Positions 8,803-16,921 of a stretch of DNA of 64,000 bases are shown here, piece by piece. Origin of the DNA: an uncultured Clostridia bacterium (lineage in GTDB: Bacteria; Bacillota; Clostridia; TANB77; CAG-508); the NCBI GenBank assembly GCA_934154445.1, contig CAKPGC010000002.1, positions 62,001 to 126,000 of the forward strand, given 5' to 3'. Within the stretch, counting starts at the first letter, position 1. Every line of letters begins with the position of its first letter. The notes beneath the pieces are model-generated. The model made no database searches. It was not told where the DNA came from and saw only the letters and a list, made by a program, of their open reading frames with translations. Both the position numbers and the translations under genes were made by a program.

Positions 8803-9795
8803 TTATAATTTTAAATTTGGAATTGCGTTTAAATCTAAATCGCTTATTTTTCCATTTATAAAATTATAATATCCTGCTGATGCAATCATTGCTGCATTAT
8901 CAGTACATAACTTTAAATCAGGCATATAAACCTTTATTCCTTTATCTTGCAATTTTAAAAACTCATCTCTTATATAGCTATTTGCTGATACGCCTCCAGC
9001 CAAAACGACTGTATCTAAATTTATTTGTTTTAATGCTTTTTTAGTGTTATCAATCAATACTTCTGTAACTGTTTTTTCAAAACTTGCACATAAATCAGCT
9101 CTATTTACATCTGGTGTTTTATGATGTAAATTTATAACCGCTGTTTTTATTCCACTAAAACTAAAGTCCAAATTATCAAAATGAGTTTTTGGTAATTCTA
9201 TTGCATTGGCATTTCCTTCTTTTGCAAGTTTATCAACTTTTGGTCCTCCAGGATATCCTAGTCCAACGACTCTTGCTACTTTATCAAAAGCTTCACCAAT
9301 AGCATCATCTCTTGTTTTACCAAGAACTTCAAATTCAATATAATTCTTTACATAAACTAATTGTGTATTACCACCAGACATCATAACACATAAAAATGGT
9401 GGTTTCAATTCAGAATATGTAATATAGTTTGCAGCAATGTGACCTTGAATATGGTTCACTCCAACTAATGGTTTATTTATTGCAAAGCTTAATGCTTTCG
9501 CATAAGAAAGTCCGACTAATAAAGCCCCAACCAAACCAGGTCCATAAGTTGGTGTTATGCTATCAATATCATCAAATGTCACATTAGCATCTTCTAATGC
9601 TTTTTTTGTTACTCTTGATATTGCTTCTATATGGTTTCTTGAAGCTATTTCAGGTACTACTCCTCCATATTTTTCATGTATTGGTATTTGAGTGTCAATT
9701 ACATTTGATAATATTTCTCTTCCATTTTTAACTACTGCAACTGAGGTTTCGTCACAGCTTGATTCCACTCCTAATGTTAATATATCTTTCTTCAT
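8803..9795 (-). CDS. tsaD: tRNA N6-threonylcarbamoyladenosine transferase
   Basis: TsaD catalyses the last step of t6A37 formation on ANN-decoding tRNAs together with TsaB and TsaE. The 330 residues show GVESSCDETSVA at the start, YGGVVPEIASRNHIE, GPGLVGALLVG, the HIQGHIAAN metal-binding motif, and VLAGGVSANSYIRD near the end. Length is normal. The S2P-like protease gene lies upstream, separated by a short palindromic repeat. Confidence 0.96.
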   Translation of the reverse strand: MKKDILTLGVESSCDETSVAVVKNGREILSNVIDTQIPIHEKYGGVVPEIASRNHIEAISRVTKKALEDANVTFDDIDSITPTYGPGLVGALLVGLSYAKALSFAINKPLVGVNHIQGHIAANYITYSELKPPFLCVMMSGGNTQLVYVKNYIEFEVLGKTRDDAIGEAFDKVARVVGLGYPGGPKVDKLAKEGNANAIELPKTHFDNLDFSFSGIKTAVINLHHKTPDVNRADLCASFEKTVTEVLIDNTKKALKQINLDTVVLAGGVSANSYIRDEFLKLQDKGIKVYMPDLKLCTDNAAMIASAGYYNFINGKISDLDLNAIPNLKL

Positions 9796-9814
9796 TTTAT
9801 TCTCCCTTAAAATT

Positions 9815-9843
9815 AGGGATTAGAGACTTAAGTCTCAATCCCT
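9815..9843. repeat. GGGATT-family palindromic repeat, copy A
   Basis: AGGGATT and AATCCCT arms enclose an inner GAGACTT/AAGTCTC stem with one bulged A. The same architecture occurs at 54453-54480 and, in more diverged form, at 55913-55941 and 56306-56335. It lies between the S2P-like protease gene and tsaD. Confidence 0.7.
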
Positions 9844-9847
9844 ATTT

Positions 9848-10588
9848 CTATAATCCAAATATTATTTTTCCTAATGCAAATACTCCTTTTGAAACCCAAC
9901 TAATTGCAGGAGTTATTATTGTTCCTGCTAATCCAGTTATCCATAATAATACAAATACTATATAAAATATCTGTTCATTATTTATAAAAAATTGTTTTGC
10001 CTTATATGGCAAAAAAGGCATTATTATTTTAGAACCATCTAATGGTGGTAATGGTATTAAGTTAAATACACCAAGTCCAATATTTATTGAAATTGTGCTT
10101 GATAATAATAACATTATTATTACCCCAATGGTCGAACTTATAAAAGATAGACTGGCAAATTTATATATTGCACAATATATTAATGTAAAAATAATTGCTA
10201 GCAAAAAATTCATTAGTGGGCCCGCTGCTGACACTATGGCTTCACCTTTTTCCATAGACATTTTTCTTGTATAATTTCTTGGGTTTACTTCTACTGGTTT
10301 TCCCCAACCAAATCCAGCAACCAATAGCATTAGTGTTCCTATTGGATCTAAATGTGCTAGAGGATTTAAACTTAATCTCCCTTGATTTTTTGCAGTATCA
10401 TCTCCCAATTTGTATGCAGCATAACCATGTGCAAATTCATGGAATGTAATTGCTATTAATACTCCTGGTGCACTAATTAATAATCCTATTAATTGGCTTG
10501 GATTTGTAGCATATTGTACTACAACAAATACTAGCATTATTGCAATTATTATATACATTGTTCTTTTATCAAACGAAAAATTAAACAT
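9848..10588 (-). CDS. Site-2 protease family (M50-like) intramembrane metalloprotease
   Basis: The 246-residue protein has the zinc-binding HEFAHGYAAYKLGD motif in its second hydrophobic segment and a later NLIPLPPLDGSKI motif supplying the third ligand. AHLDPIGTLMLLVAGFGWGKPV between them is typical of the small YwhC-type M50 proteases. About five to six membrane helices are visible. Members of this subgroup cleave membrane-bound regulators in some bacteria, but the substrate here is unknown. It sits in the lysS-to-recG run. Confidence 0.9.
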   Translation of the reverse strand: MFNFSFDKRTMYIIIAIMLVFVVVQYATNPSQLIGLLISAPGVLIAITFHEFAHGYAAYKLGDDTAKNQGRLSLNPLAHLDPIGTLMLLVAGFGWGKPVEVNPRNYTRKMSMEKGEAIVSAAGPLMNFLLAIIFTLIYCAIYKFASLSFISSTIGVIIMLLLSSTISINIGLGVFNLIPLPPLDGSKIIMPFLPYKAKQFFINNEQIFYIVFVLLWITGLAGTIITPAISWVSKGVFALGKIIFGL

Positions 10589-10623
10589 ATTTTTCTCTCC
10601 TTTGTTTATATTTTATCAAATGT

Positions 10624-12132
10624 CTAATTTAAAGGTTTCATTGTAGGGAATAATAATACATCTCTTATTGATGCAGCATCTGTTAATAACATTACTAATC
10701 TATCAATACCGATTCCTAATCCACCTGTTGGAGGCATACCATATTCAAGAGCTTGAATAAAGTCTTCATCCATCATACCAGCTTCTTCGTCTCCAGCATT
10801 TCTAGCTTCAACTTGTTTTTTAAATCTTTCATATTGGTCAATTGGATCATTTAATTCTGAGAATGCATTTCCATATTCTCTGCCACCAATAAATATTTCA
10901 AATCTTTCTGTTAATCTTGGGTCTTTTGGACTTCTTTTTGCAAGTGGTGAAATTTCTACTGGATAATCATATATAAATGTTGGTTGTATTAATGTTTTTT
11001 CTACATATTCATCAAAGAATAAACTAATTACGTCTCCTCTTGTTTCTTTTGTTGAATCTGGAATTTCTAGTCCTCTTTCTTTTGCTAATGCAACTGCTTC
11101 TTCATCTGAGTTAATTTCGTTGAAGTCAACTCCACAAGCTTCTTTAATACTATCTATCATAGTAATTCTTTTCCATCCTGGTGTTAAGTCAATATCTTGT
11201 CCTTGATATGTTATTTTTGTTGTTCCCAAAACTTTCATAGCACATTTTGTGAATATTTCTTCTGTTATATCCATCATATCATTGTAATCTTGGTATGCAG
11301 CATATAATTCTATTGATGTAAATTCTGGGTTATGTCTAATGTCCATACCTTCATTTCTGAATATTCTTCCCATTTCATATACTTTATCATATCCACCAAC
11401 TATTAATCTTTTTAAGTTTAATTCTGTTGCAATTCTTAAATACATTGGTAAATCTAATGCATTATGATGTGTTATAAATGGTTTTGCTGTTGCTCCACCT
11501 GATATTGTGTTTAATATTGGTGTTTCAACTTCTAGGTAACCTTTTTCGTCTAATATTCTTCTTATCTCTGTTATTATTTTGCTTCTTGTTTCAAATGTTT
11601 TCTTTACTTCTGGATTAATTATTAAGTCAACATATCTTTGTCTATATCTTAAATCTGGGTCTTTTAATCCATGGAATTTTTCTGGTAATGGTCTTAATGA
11701 TTTTGAAAGTAATGTTACTTCTTTTGCATGTACAGAAATTTCTTCTGTTCTTGTTTTGAACACAAAACCTGTTATTCCTATTATATCTCCAATATCATAA
11801 GTTTTAAATGCTTTGTAACTTTCTTCTCCTAAATCATTTATACTTACATAACTTTGAATTTTTTCATCACTATCTTGTATTGTGCAAAATGATGCTTTTC
11901 CCATTATTCTTTTTGCTATAATTCTTCCAGCTACTGTTACATCTTTTTCTGCAAAATTATCATAATTTGCTTTTATTTCTCCTGCTGTATTTGTTCTATT
12001 AAATTTTGTTATTTCAAATGGGTCTTTTCCATCTTCTTGTAATTCCTTTAATTTATCTCTTCTTATTTGCATTAGATGATTAATATCTAATTCTTCTACT
12101 TCGTTATTATTGTTGTTGTTATTTTCACTCAT
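10624..12132 (-). CDS. lysS: Lysyl-tRNA synthetase, class II
   Basis: From the ATG preceded by AAGGAGAAAT, this is 502 residues. A run of seven asparagines follows MSE, then the OB-fold anticodon-binding domain (about 55-150), then the class II core with VETPILNTISGGATAKPF, FRNEGMDIRHNPEFTSIELY and the motif-3 GIGIDRLVML. It charges tRNA-Lys. An upstream in-frame ATG would overlap obgE, but the internal start has the better ribosome binding site. The poly-Asn stretch is low-complexity and lineage-specific. Confidence 0.96.
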   Translation of the reverse strand: MSENNNNNNNEVEELDINHLMQIRRDKLKELQEDGKDPFEITKFNRTNTAGEIKANYDNFAEKDVTVAGRIIAKRIMGKASFCTIQDSDEKIQSYVSINDLGEESYKAFKTYDIGDIIGITGFVFKTRTEEISVHAKEVTLLSKSLRPLPEKFHGLKDPDLRYRQRYVDLIINPEVKKTFETRSKIITEIRRILDEKGYLEVETPILNTISGGATAKPFITHHNALDLPMYLRIATELNLKRLIVGGYDKVYEMGRIFRNEGMDIRHNPEFTSIELYAAYQDYNDMMDITEEIFTKCAMKVLGTTKITYQGQDIDLTPGWKRITMIDSIKEACGVDFNEINSDEEAVALAKERGLEIPDSTKETRGDVISLFFDEYVEKTLIQPTFIYDYPVEISPLAKRSPKDPRLTERFEIFIGGREYGNAFSELNDPIDQYERFKKQVEARNAGDEEAGMMDEDFIQALEYGMPPTGGLGIGIDRLVMLLTDAASIRDVLLFPTMKPLN

Positions 12133-12161
12133 TTTAATTTCTCCTTTTTTATTTTTAAAAT

Positions 12162-13436
12162 TTACTCGTACCACTCAAGCTCCCAGTCACTAATCTTAAC
12201 AGTGTCACCTTCACATACGCCTAATTCTTTTAATTTATCTTCTATACCCATATTTTTTAAACACTTTTGAAGATAATACATAGATTCATTATCTTCTATA
12301 TTTATTCTTCCCATCAATCTATCAACAGCTCTACCTTTAACATAGAAAACGCCGTCCTCTTCGTATGCTTCCCATTCTTGGTCTTTGTCTTGTAACGTAT
12401 ATACTACTCTGTCCTCGATTTCAACCAATTCTTCTTTTGGTAAAGTTTTTAGGACTTCTGTTACATGGTCTATTAATTGTTCAACACCTTCTCCTGTGAC
12501 TGATGAAATTTTGAATAATTCTAACTTTTCTTTTTTAGCTAGCTCTTCTAATTTTTTCAAATTTGTATCGTCTTGCATACTGTCGATTTTTGTTGCAACT
12601 AATATCTGTTTTCGTTTTACCAACTTTTCACTATATTTTGCAAGTTCTTCATTTATTGTTTTATAATCTTCGATTGGGTCTCTGCCTTCTTGTCCAGATA
12701 CATCAATAAAATGCAATAGTAATCTTGTTCTTTCAACATGTCTTAAAAATTGAATTCCAAGTCCTACACCTTCACTTGCTCCTTCTATAATTCCAGGTAT
12801 ATCTGCTATTACAAATCCGTCTCCATTCTTTGTTTTAACAACACCTAAATTTGGGTTTATTGTTGTAAAATGATAGTTTGCAATTTTAGGTCTTGCATCT
12901 GTAACTGTTGATAAAAATGTTGATTTTCCTACATTTGGAAATCCTAAAAGTCCTACATCTGCCAATAATTTTAGTTCTAATATTAATTCTTTTTCTTCGC
13001 CTTTTTCTCCATCTTCTGAAAATCTAGGAGCTTGTCTTGTAGGTGTTGCAAAGTGTGAATTTCCTCTTCCTCCTCTGCCACCTTTTAGTACTAATTCCGT
13101 TTGATTTGGCTCAGATAAATCGGCTACAACTTTTCCTGTTTCCGCATCTTTTATAACTGTACCTATTGGAACTTTAATATATAAATCATCACCAAACTTA
13201 CCATTACAACGGTTTCCACTTCCATTTTCTCCATCTTTAGCTCTAAACCTTTTGTTATATCTAAAATCAATTAATGTGTTTTTGTCTTTATCAACTTGGA
13301 AATAGATATTCCCTCCATTTCCACCATCTCCGCCATCTGGTCCACCTGCTGCTACATATTTTTCCCTTCTAAATGTTGCAGCACCATTTCCACCATTTCC
13401 TGACTTTATGATTATCTTTGTATAATCTGTAAACAT
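12162..13436 (-). CDS. obgE: GTPase Obg
   Basis: The 424-residue protein has the glycine-rich Obg fold in residues 1-157 (YVAAGGPDGGDGGNGG, ENGSGNRCNGKFGDDL), a G domain with GFPNVGKSTF, DIPGIIEGAS and ATKID, and a C-terminal OCT domain from about 345. It is an essential ribosome-assembly and stress GTPase, also tied to sporulation onset in Bacillus. It is followed by lysS and preceded closely by trpS. Confidence 0.97.
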   Translation of the reverse strand: MFTDYTKIIIKSGNGGNGAATFRREKYVAAGGPDGGDGGNGGNIYFQVDKDKNTLIDFRYNKRFRAKDGENGSGNRCNGKFGDDLYIKVPIGTVIKDAETGKVVADLSEPNQTELVLKGGRGGRGNSHFATPTRQAPRFSEDGEKGEEKELILELKLLADVGLLGFPNVGKSTFLSTVTDARPKIANYHFTTINPNLGVVKTKNGDGFVIADIPGIIEGASEGVGLGIQFLRHVERTRLLLHFIDVSGQEGRDPIEDYKTINEELAKYSEKLVKRKQILVATKIDSMQDDTNLKKLEELAKKEKLELFKISSVTGEGVEQLIDHVTEVLKTLPKEELVEIEDRVVYTLQDKDQEWEAYEEDGVFYVKGRAVDRLMGRINIEDNESMYYLQKCLKNMGIEDKLKELGVCEGDTVKISDWELEWYE

Positions 13437-13444
13437 TTTTCCTC

Positions 13445-14461
13445 CTATTTTTCGAAATAATTAAGCATCATTGCTTTTTTTACTTTTTTCATTGTTTCTT
13501 TTGCAACTGCTCTTGCTTTTTCTGTTCCTTCGATAAGAATTTTATCTACCTCATCTGGATGAGCTTCATAATAAGCTCTTTTTTCTCTTATTGGTCTTAA
13601 TTCCTCAATAATATTTGTAGCAAGTTGCTTTTTGCAAGCTACACATCCACGTTTTCCTGCTTTACATTCTTCGCATACTATTTTTACATCTTCTTTTTTA
13701 GTAAATAAATTATGATAATATGCAACCATACATATATCAGGATTTCCAGGATCATCTTTCTTTATTCTTGATGGGTCTGTCACTGCACTCATTACCTTTT
13801 TAGTTATTTCCTCTGGAGTATCTGATAAATATATTGCATTTCCTAATGATTTTCCCATTTTTTCATTTCCATCTAATCCTTTTATTCTTTTTGCACTTGA
13901 TAATATGGCTTTAGGTTCCTTTAGAACTCCTTCACCATATATACTATTAAATTTTCTTACTATTTCCCTACATTGTTCTATCAATGGTAATTGATCTTCT
14001 CCAACTGGTACAAGTTCTCCTTCAAATGTAGTTATATCTGCTGCTTGGCTTACAGGATATCCTAAAAATCCATAAGTAACACTCTCTCCAAATAAATCTT
14101 TCTTTTGAGCAATCTCTGTTTTTACAGTAGGATTTCGTTGTAGTCTAGCTATTGTAACTAAATTTGAATAAAAAACTGTAAGCTCTGCTGTTTCTGGTAT
14201 CATTGATTGTATATATATTGTTGTTTTAGTAGGATCTATTCCCACTGATAAATAATCTATCGCAACTTCTCTTACATTTTTTCTTACTTTTTCCGGATTA
14301 TTAAAATTGTCTGTTAATGCTTGCACATCTGCTATTAGTATAAATGGCTCATATTCTGGGTTATTTTGCATTTCCAATCTTGTTTTTAATGATCCAAAAT
14401 AATGTCCAATATGTAATCTTCCTGTTGGTCTATCTCCCGTTAATATTCTCTTTTTGTTCAT
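13445..14461 (-). CDS. trpS: Tryptophanyl-tRNA synthetase
   Basis: The class I motifs are GDRPTGRLHIGHYFGSL (HIGH equivalent) at residues 9-25 and EKMGKSLGN (KMSKS equivalent) at about 200. The 338-residue length is normal. CEECKAGKRGCVACKK near the C-terminus gives four cysteines, a zinc-type insert found in many clostridial TrpRS. It charges tRNA-Trp. The obgE start follows nine bases after its stop. No T-box is visible in the short leader. Confidence 0.96.
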   Translation of the reverse strand: MNKKRILTGDRPTGRLHIGHYFGSLKTRLEMQNNPEYEPFILIADVQALTDNFNNPEKVRKNVREVAIDYLSVGIDPTKTTIYIQSMIPETAELTVFYSNLVTIARLQRNPTVKTEIAQKKDLFGESVTYGFLGYPVSQAADITTFEGELVPVGEDQLPLIEQCREIVRKFNSIYGEGVLKEPKAILSSAKRIKGLDGNEKMGKSLGNAIYLSDTPEEITKKVMSAVTDPSRIKKDDPGNPDICMVAYYHNLFTKKEDVKIVCEECKAGKRGCVACKKQLATNIIEELRPIREKRAYYEAHPDEVDKILIEGTEKARAVAKETMKKVKKAMMLNYFEK

Positions 14462-14519
14462 CTCTTAATTTCTCCTTTAATTTCTAACATAATTATACAA
14501 GATTATATCACATATTTCC

Positions 14520-15803
14520 TTAAATATCAAATTCTATGTCTTCTTTTTTATAATCTTCTGGTTTTAATCCTGTCCTTGTTTTCATGTAACTAATTAATGA
14601 CAATGTTACAATTGTAAAAATAATTCCTGTTAATATAAAACTATTAGCCGTATTAGTAATTGATAACAAATATGATCCTATAAATCCAATTATCATTCTA
14701 AAAAAATTTCTACTTACTTCATTTACTGAATATATTTTAGGAAGTATTGTTGCATTTGCAAAATTGCTTAAATATCTAGTCATTAAAACTCCAAATGATC
14801 CTTTTCCAGTATTAAGCATAATATACAATATTGTTACTATTATCATAATAATATTTGGAGTTAAATTACTATTTCCAATTAATCCTGTTATCCAAATAGT
14901 TACTGCCGTTACAATTGCTAATATAGACAATGTTTTATTTTTAAATGCTTTATGTATTTTTAATTGATACTTAGAGCCTAACCCTGAAGCAAGTCCAATT
15001 ATCGCAGTTACAATTGAAATCCATGTTGCTGATATCCCAACATCTTCTAATAAACTTGTTCTATATGTACTAGCCAAGCAAAATGTTCCCCACATAATTC
15101 CTGAATATAATATTAAACTTCTTAATCTATTTGATTTTATAATAAACTTAAATGAGTCTTTTAACTCTAAAATATATTCATCAACACTAGCTTTCTTTTT
15201 TTCCATTGAAACATCATAAGTTTCCATATCATGAAATCCAACAGATAATATTGTTGCAATAATTGCAATTAATATAGTTCCAACAATTGGTATATATGGA
15301 TTAATAGTATATAAGAATCCAGCCAAAAATGCAGTAATTGCATCTATATAATAATAATTTTTATTTCCTTTCGACTCAATTTTTGAAAAAATTTCTCCCT
15401 TTTTTTCTCCATTTGGAATCGAGATATTAAGTAGTGTTGTATCTGATATATCCTTTATTGAAAAACATAATGCACTAAAAAATTCGGCTATAACTAACAT
15501 TTGAAAATCTTTTGCAAATATTATAAATGATAAATATATAACATTAAATACATTTGCTAGTATTGTACATTTTCTTGTTCCAATTTTATTTATTAACATA
15601 TTTGCTGGTATCTGCATAAGAATCATAAATAAAGAATAAAATGATGATTTGAGTACAACTTCAGATGCACTTATTTTTTTTGCTTGAGTCAAAAATAGAA
15701 ATTCTATAGCATAATAGAATATTAAATCCATTGAAATTGCACGATATATTGAATATAATTTCATATTTTGTTTTCTTTTTTGTGTATCTACATTATTTAT
15801 CAT
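14520..15803 (-). CDS. MFS-type transporter, substrate unknown
   Basis: The ATG preceded by GGGGG gives 427 residues with about 11-12 hydrophobic segments. MLINKIGTRKCTILANVFNV matches the loop 2-3 signature of the major facilitator superfamily (usually G-x-x-x-D-R-x-G-R-R), in degenerate form. A central loop rich in Lys and Glu separates the two halves. Substrate cannot be deduced. It is transcribed away from dapA, so 15804-15938 contains both promoters. Confidence 0.75.
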   Translation of the reverse strand: MINNVDTQKRKQNMKLYSIYRAISMDLIFYYAIEFLFLTQAKKISASEVVLKSSFYSLFMILMQIPANMLINKIGTRKCTILANVFNVIYLSFIIFAKDFQMLVIAEFFSALCFSIKDISDTTLLNISIPNGEKKGEIFSKIESKGNKNYYYIDAITAFLAGFLYTINPYIPIVGTILIAIIATILSVGFHDMETYDVSMEKKKASVDEYILELKDSFKFIIKSNRLRSLILYSGIMWGTFCLASTYRTSLLEDVGISATWISIVTAIIGLASGLGSKYQLKIHKAFKNKTLSILAIVTAVTIWITGLIGNSNLTPNIIMIIVTILYIMLNTGKGSFGVLMTRYLSNFANATILPKIYSVNEVSRNFFRMIIGFIGSYLLSITNTANSFILTGIIFTIVTLSLISYMKTRTGLKPEDYKKEDIEFDI

Positions 15804-15938
15804 TTGTACCCCCATTTTTCTTATGTTATATTTATATCATAATCCTTTTTATTGTTCAAGTATTATTCCTTTAAGTTGTAATATTTTATCATTTATTTTT
15901 TTTATTAAAATATATTTATTTAAAGGAGTGAAATTTTT

Positions 15939-16812
15939 ATGAAAAAAATATTATTCAAAGGTGCAGGTTCAGCTATTCCAACACCATTTAATGATAATGG
16001 TATTAATATTAAGGAATTAAAAAACTTTTTAAATTTTCAAGTCGAGAGTAAAATTGATGCTCTAATTGTTTGCGGAACAACAGGAGAAAGTTCCACAATG
16101 TCTAAAAATGAAAAAATTGAAGTAATAAAATGTGCTCTAGAAGTTTCGAATGGAAAAATTCCTGTAATTGCAGGTACTGGTTCCAATAATACAAAAGATG
16201 CAATTGAAATGTCTAAAATAGCAGAAAATTTAGGAGTTGACGGTGTTTTAATTGTAACTCCCTATTACAATAAAACAACTCAGAAAGGTTTAATTGCTCA
16301 TTATAAAGCTATTGCAAGTAACATTAATATCCCTATTATTTTGTATAATGTGCCTAGCAGAACAGGAATAAATATTGAACCCGAAACGTGTTTTGAATTA
16401 TCTAAAATCCAAAACATTGTTGCTATAAAAGAAGCAAGTCGGAAATATTTCCCAAGTAGCACGAATCGCTAGTTTATGTGGAGACAATTTACATATTTAT
16501 TCTGGAAACGACGATCAAATACTCCCTATCTGTTCACTGGGTGGATTAGGTGTTATATCTGTTTTATCAAACATAAAACCTGAATATACTCACAACATGA
16601 TAATAAAATATTTAAGTGGGAATTTTGAAGACGCAAAAAGAATGCAATTAAATGCCATTCCTTTGATTAATTTCCTTTTTTCTGAAGTTAATCCTATCCC
16701 AATTAAATTCGCACTTAATGAAATAGGTTTCAATTTTGGAGTTCCAAGACTGCCATTGGTCGAATTTAGCAAAAATAAAAGAGAAATTTTCAGTAGTCTT
16801 TTGAATATTTAA
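15939..16812 (+). CDS. dapA: 4-hydroxy-tetrahydrodipicolinate synthase, with one +1 frame break at a CGG codon
   Basis: DapA condenses aspartate semialdehyde with pyruvate at the entry to lysine/diaminopimelate (and spore dipicolinate) synthesis. Residues 1-167 are in the first frame: GTTGESSTM, VTPYYNKTTQKG with the catalytic tyrosine region, YNVPSRTG, and IKEAS carrying the Schiff-base lysine. The frame then breaks at CGG (16440-16442) and would run to a TAG. Skipping the C gives EASGNISQVARI and continues in frame through GNDDQILPICSLGGLGVIS to the normal C-terminus, 290 residues in total. The rest of the gene shows no decay. AAAGGAG precedes the ATG. asd, coding for the preceding pathway step, lies about 46 kb away in the same window. 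Confidence 0.9.
16440..16442 (+). other. Candidate CGG +1 recoding site in dapA
   Basis: The context is GCA AGT C GGA AAT ATT. Frame 0 reads AGT CGG AAA and stops ten codons after AGT. Skipping C at 16440 gives Ala-Ser-Gly-Asn, as in the conserved KEASG motif right after the catalytic lysine. Confidence 0.78.
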
Positions 16813-16888
16813 TTTTGTATTCAAAGCATCACATCTCTTCTCTTTACAACATTGTCAAATCTTTAAGAGGTTAACTCTTTAAGATATT

Positions 16889-16921
16889 CAAAAAGGACTG
16901 AAAACTTTCAGTCCTTTTTAT
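16889..16921. terminator. Bidirectional terminator between dapA and mutS
   Basis: AAAAAGGACTGAAA and TTTCAGTCCTTTTT form a near-perfect stem with A- and T-runs on both sides. A second imperfect hairpin, CTTTAAGAG/CTCTTTAAG, lies immediately before it at 16861-16883. Confidence 0.85.

Noticed and set aside
12133..12174. The longer N-terminus of LysS starting at 12174
   Set aside because: It would overlap the obgE stop, and lacks a ribosome binding site, whereas the ATG at 12132 has AAGGAG at good distance.
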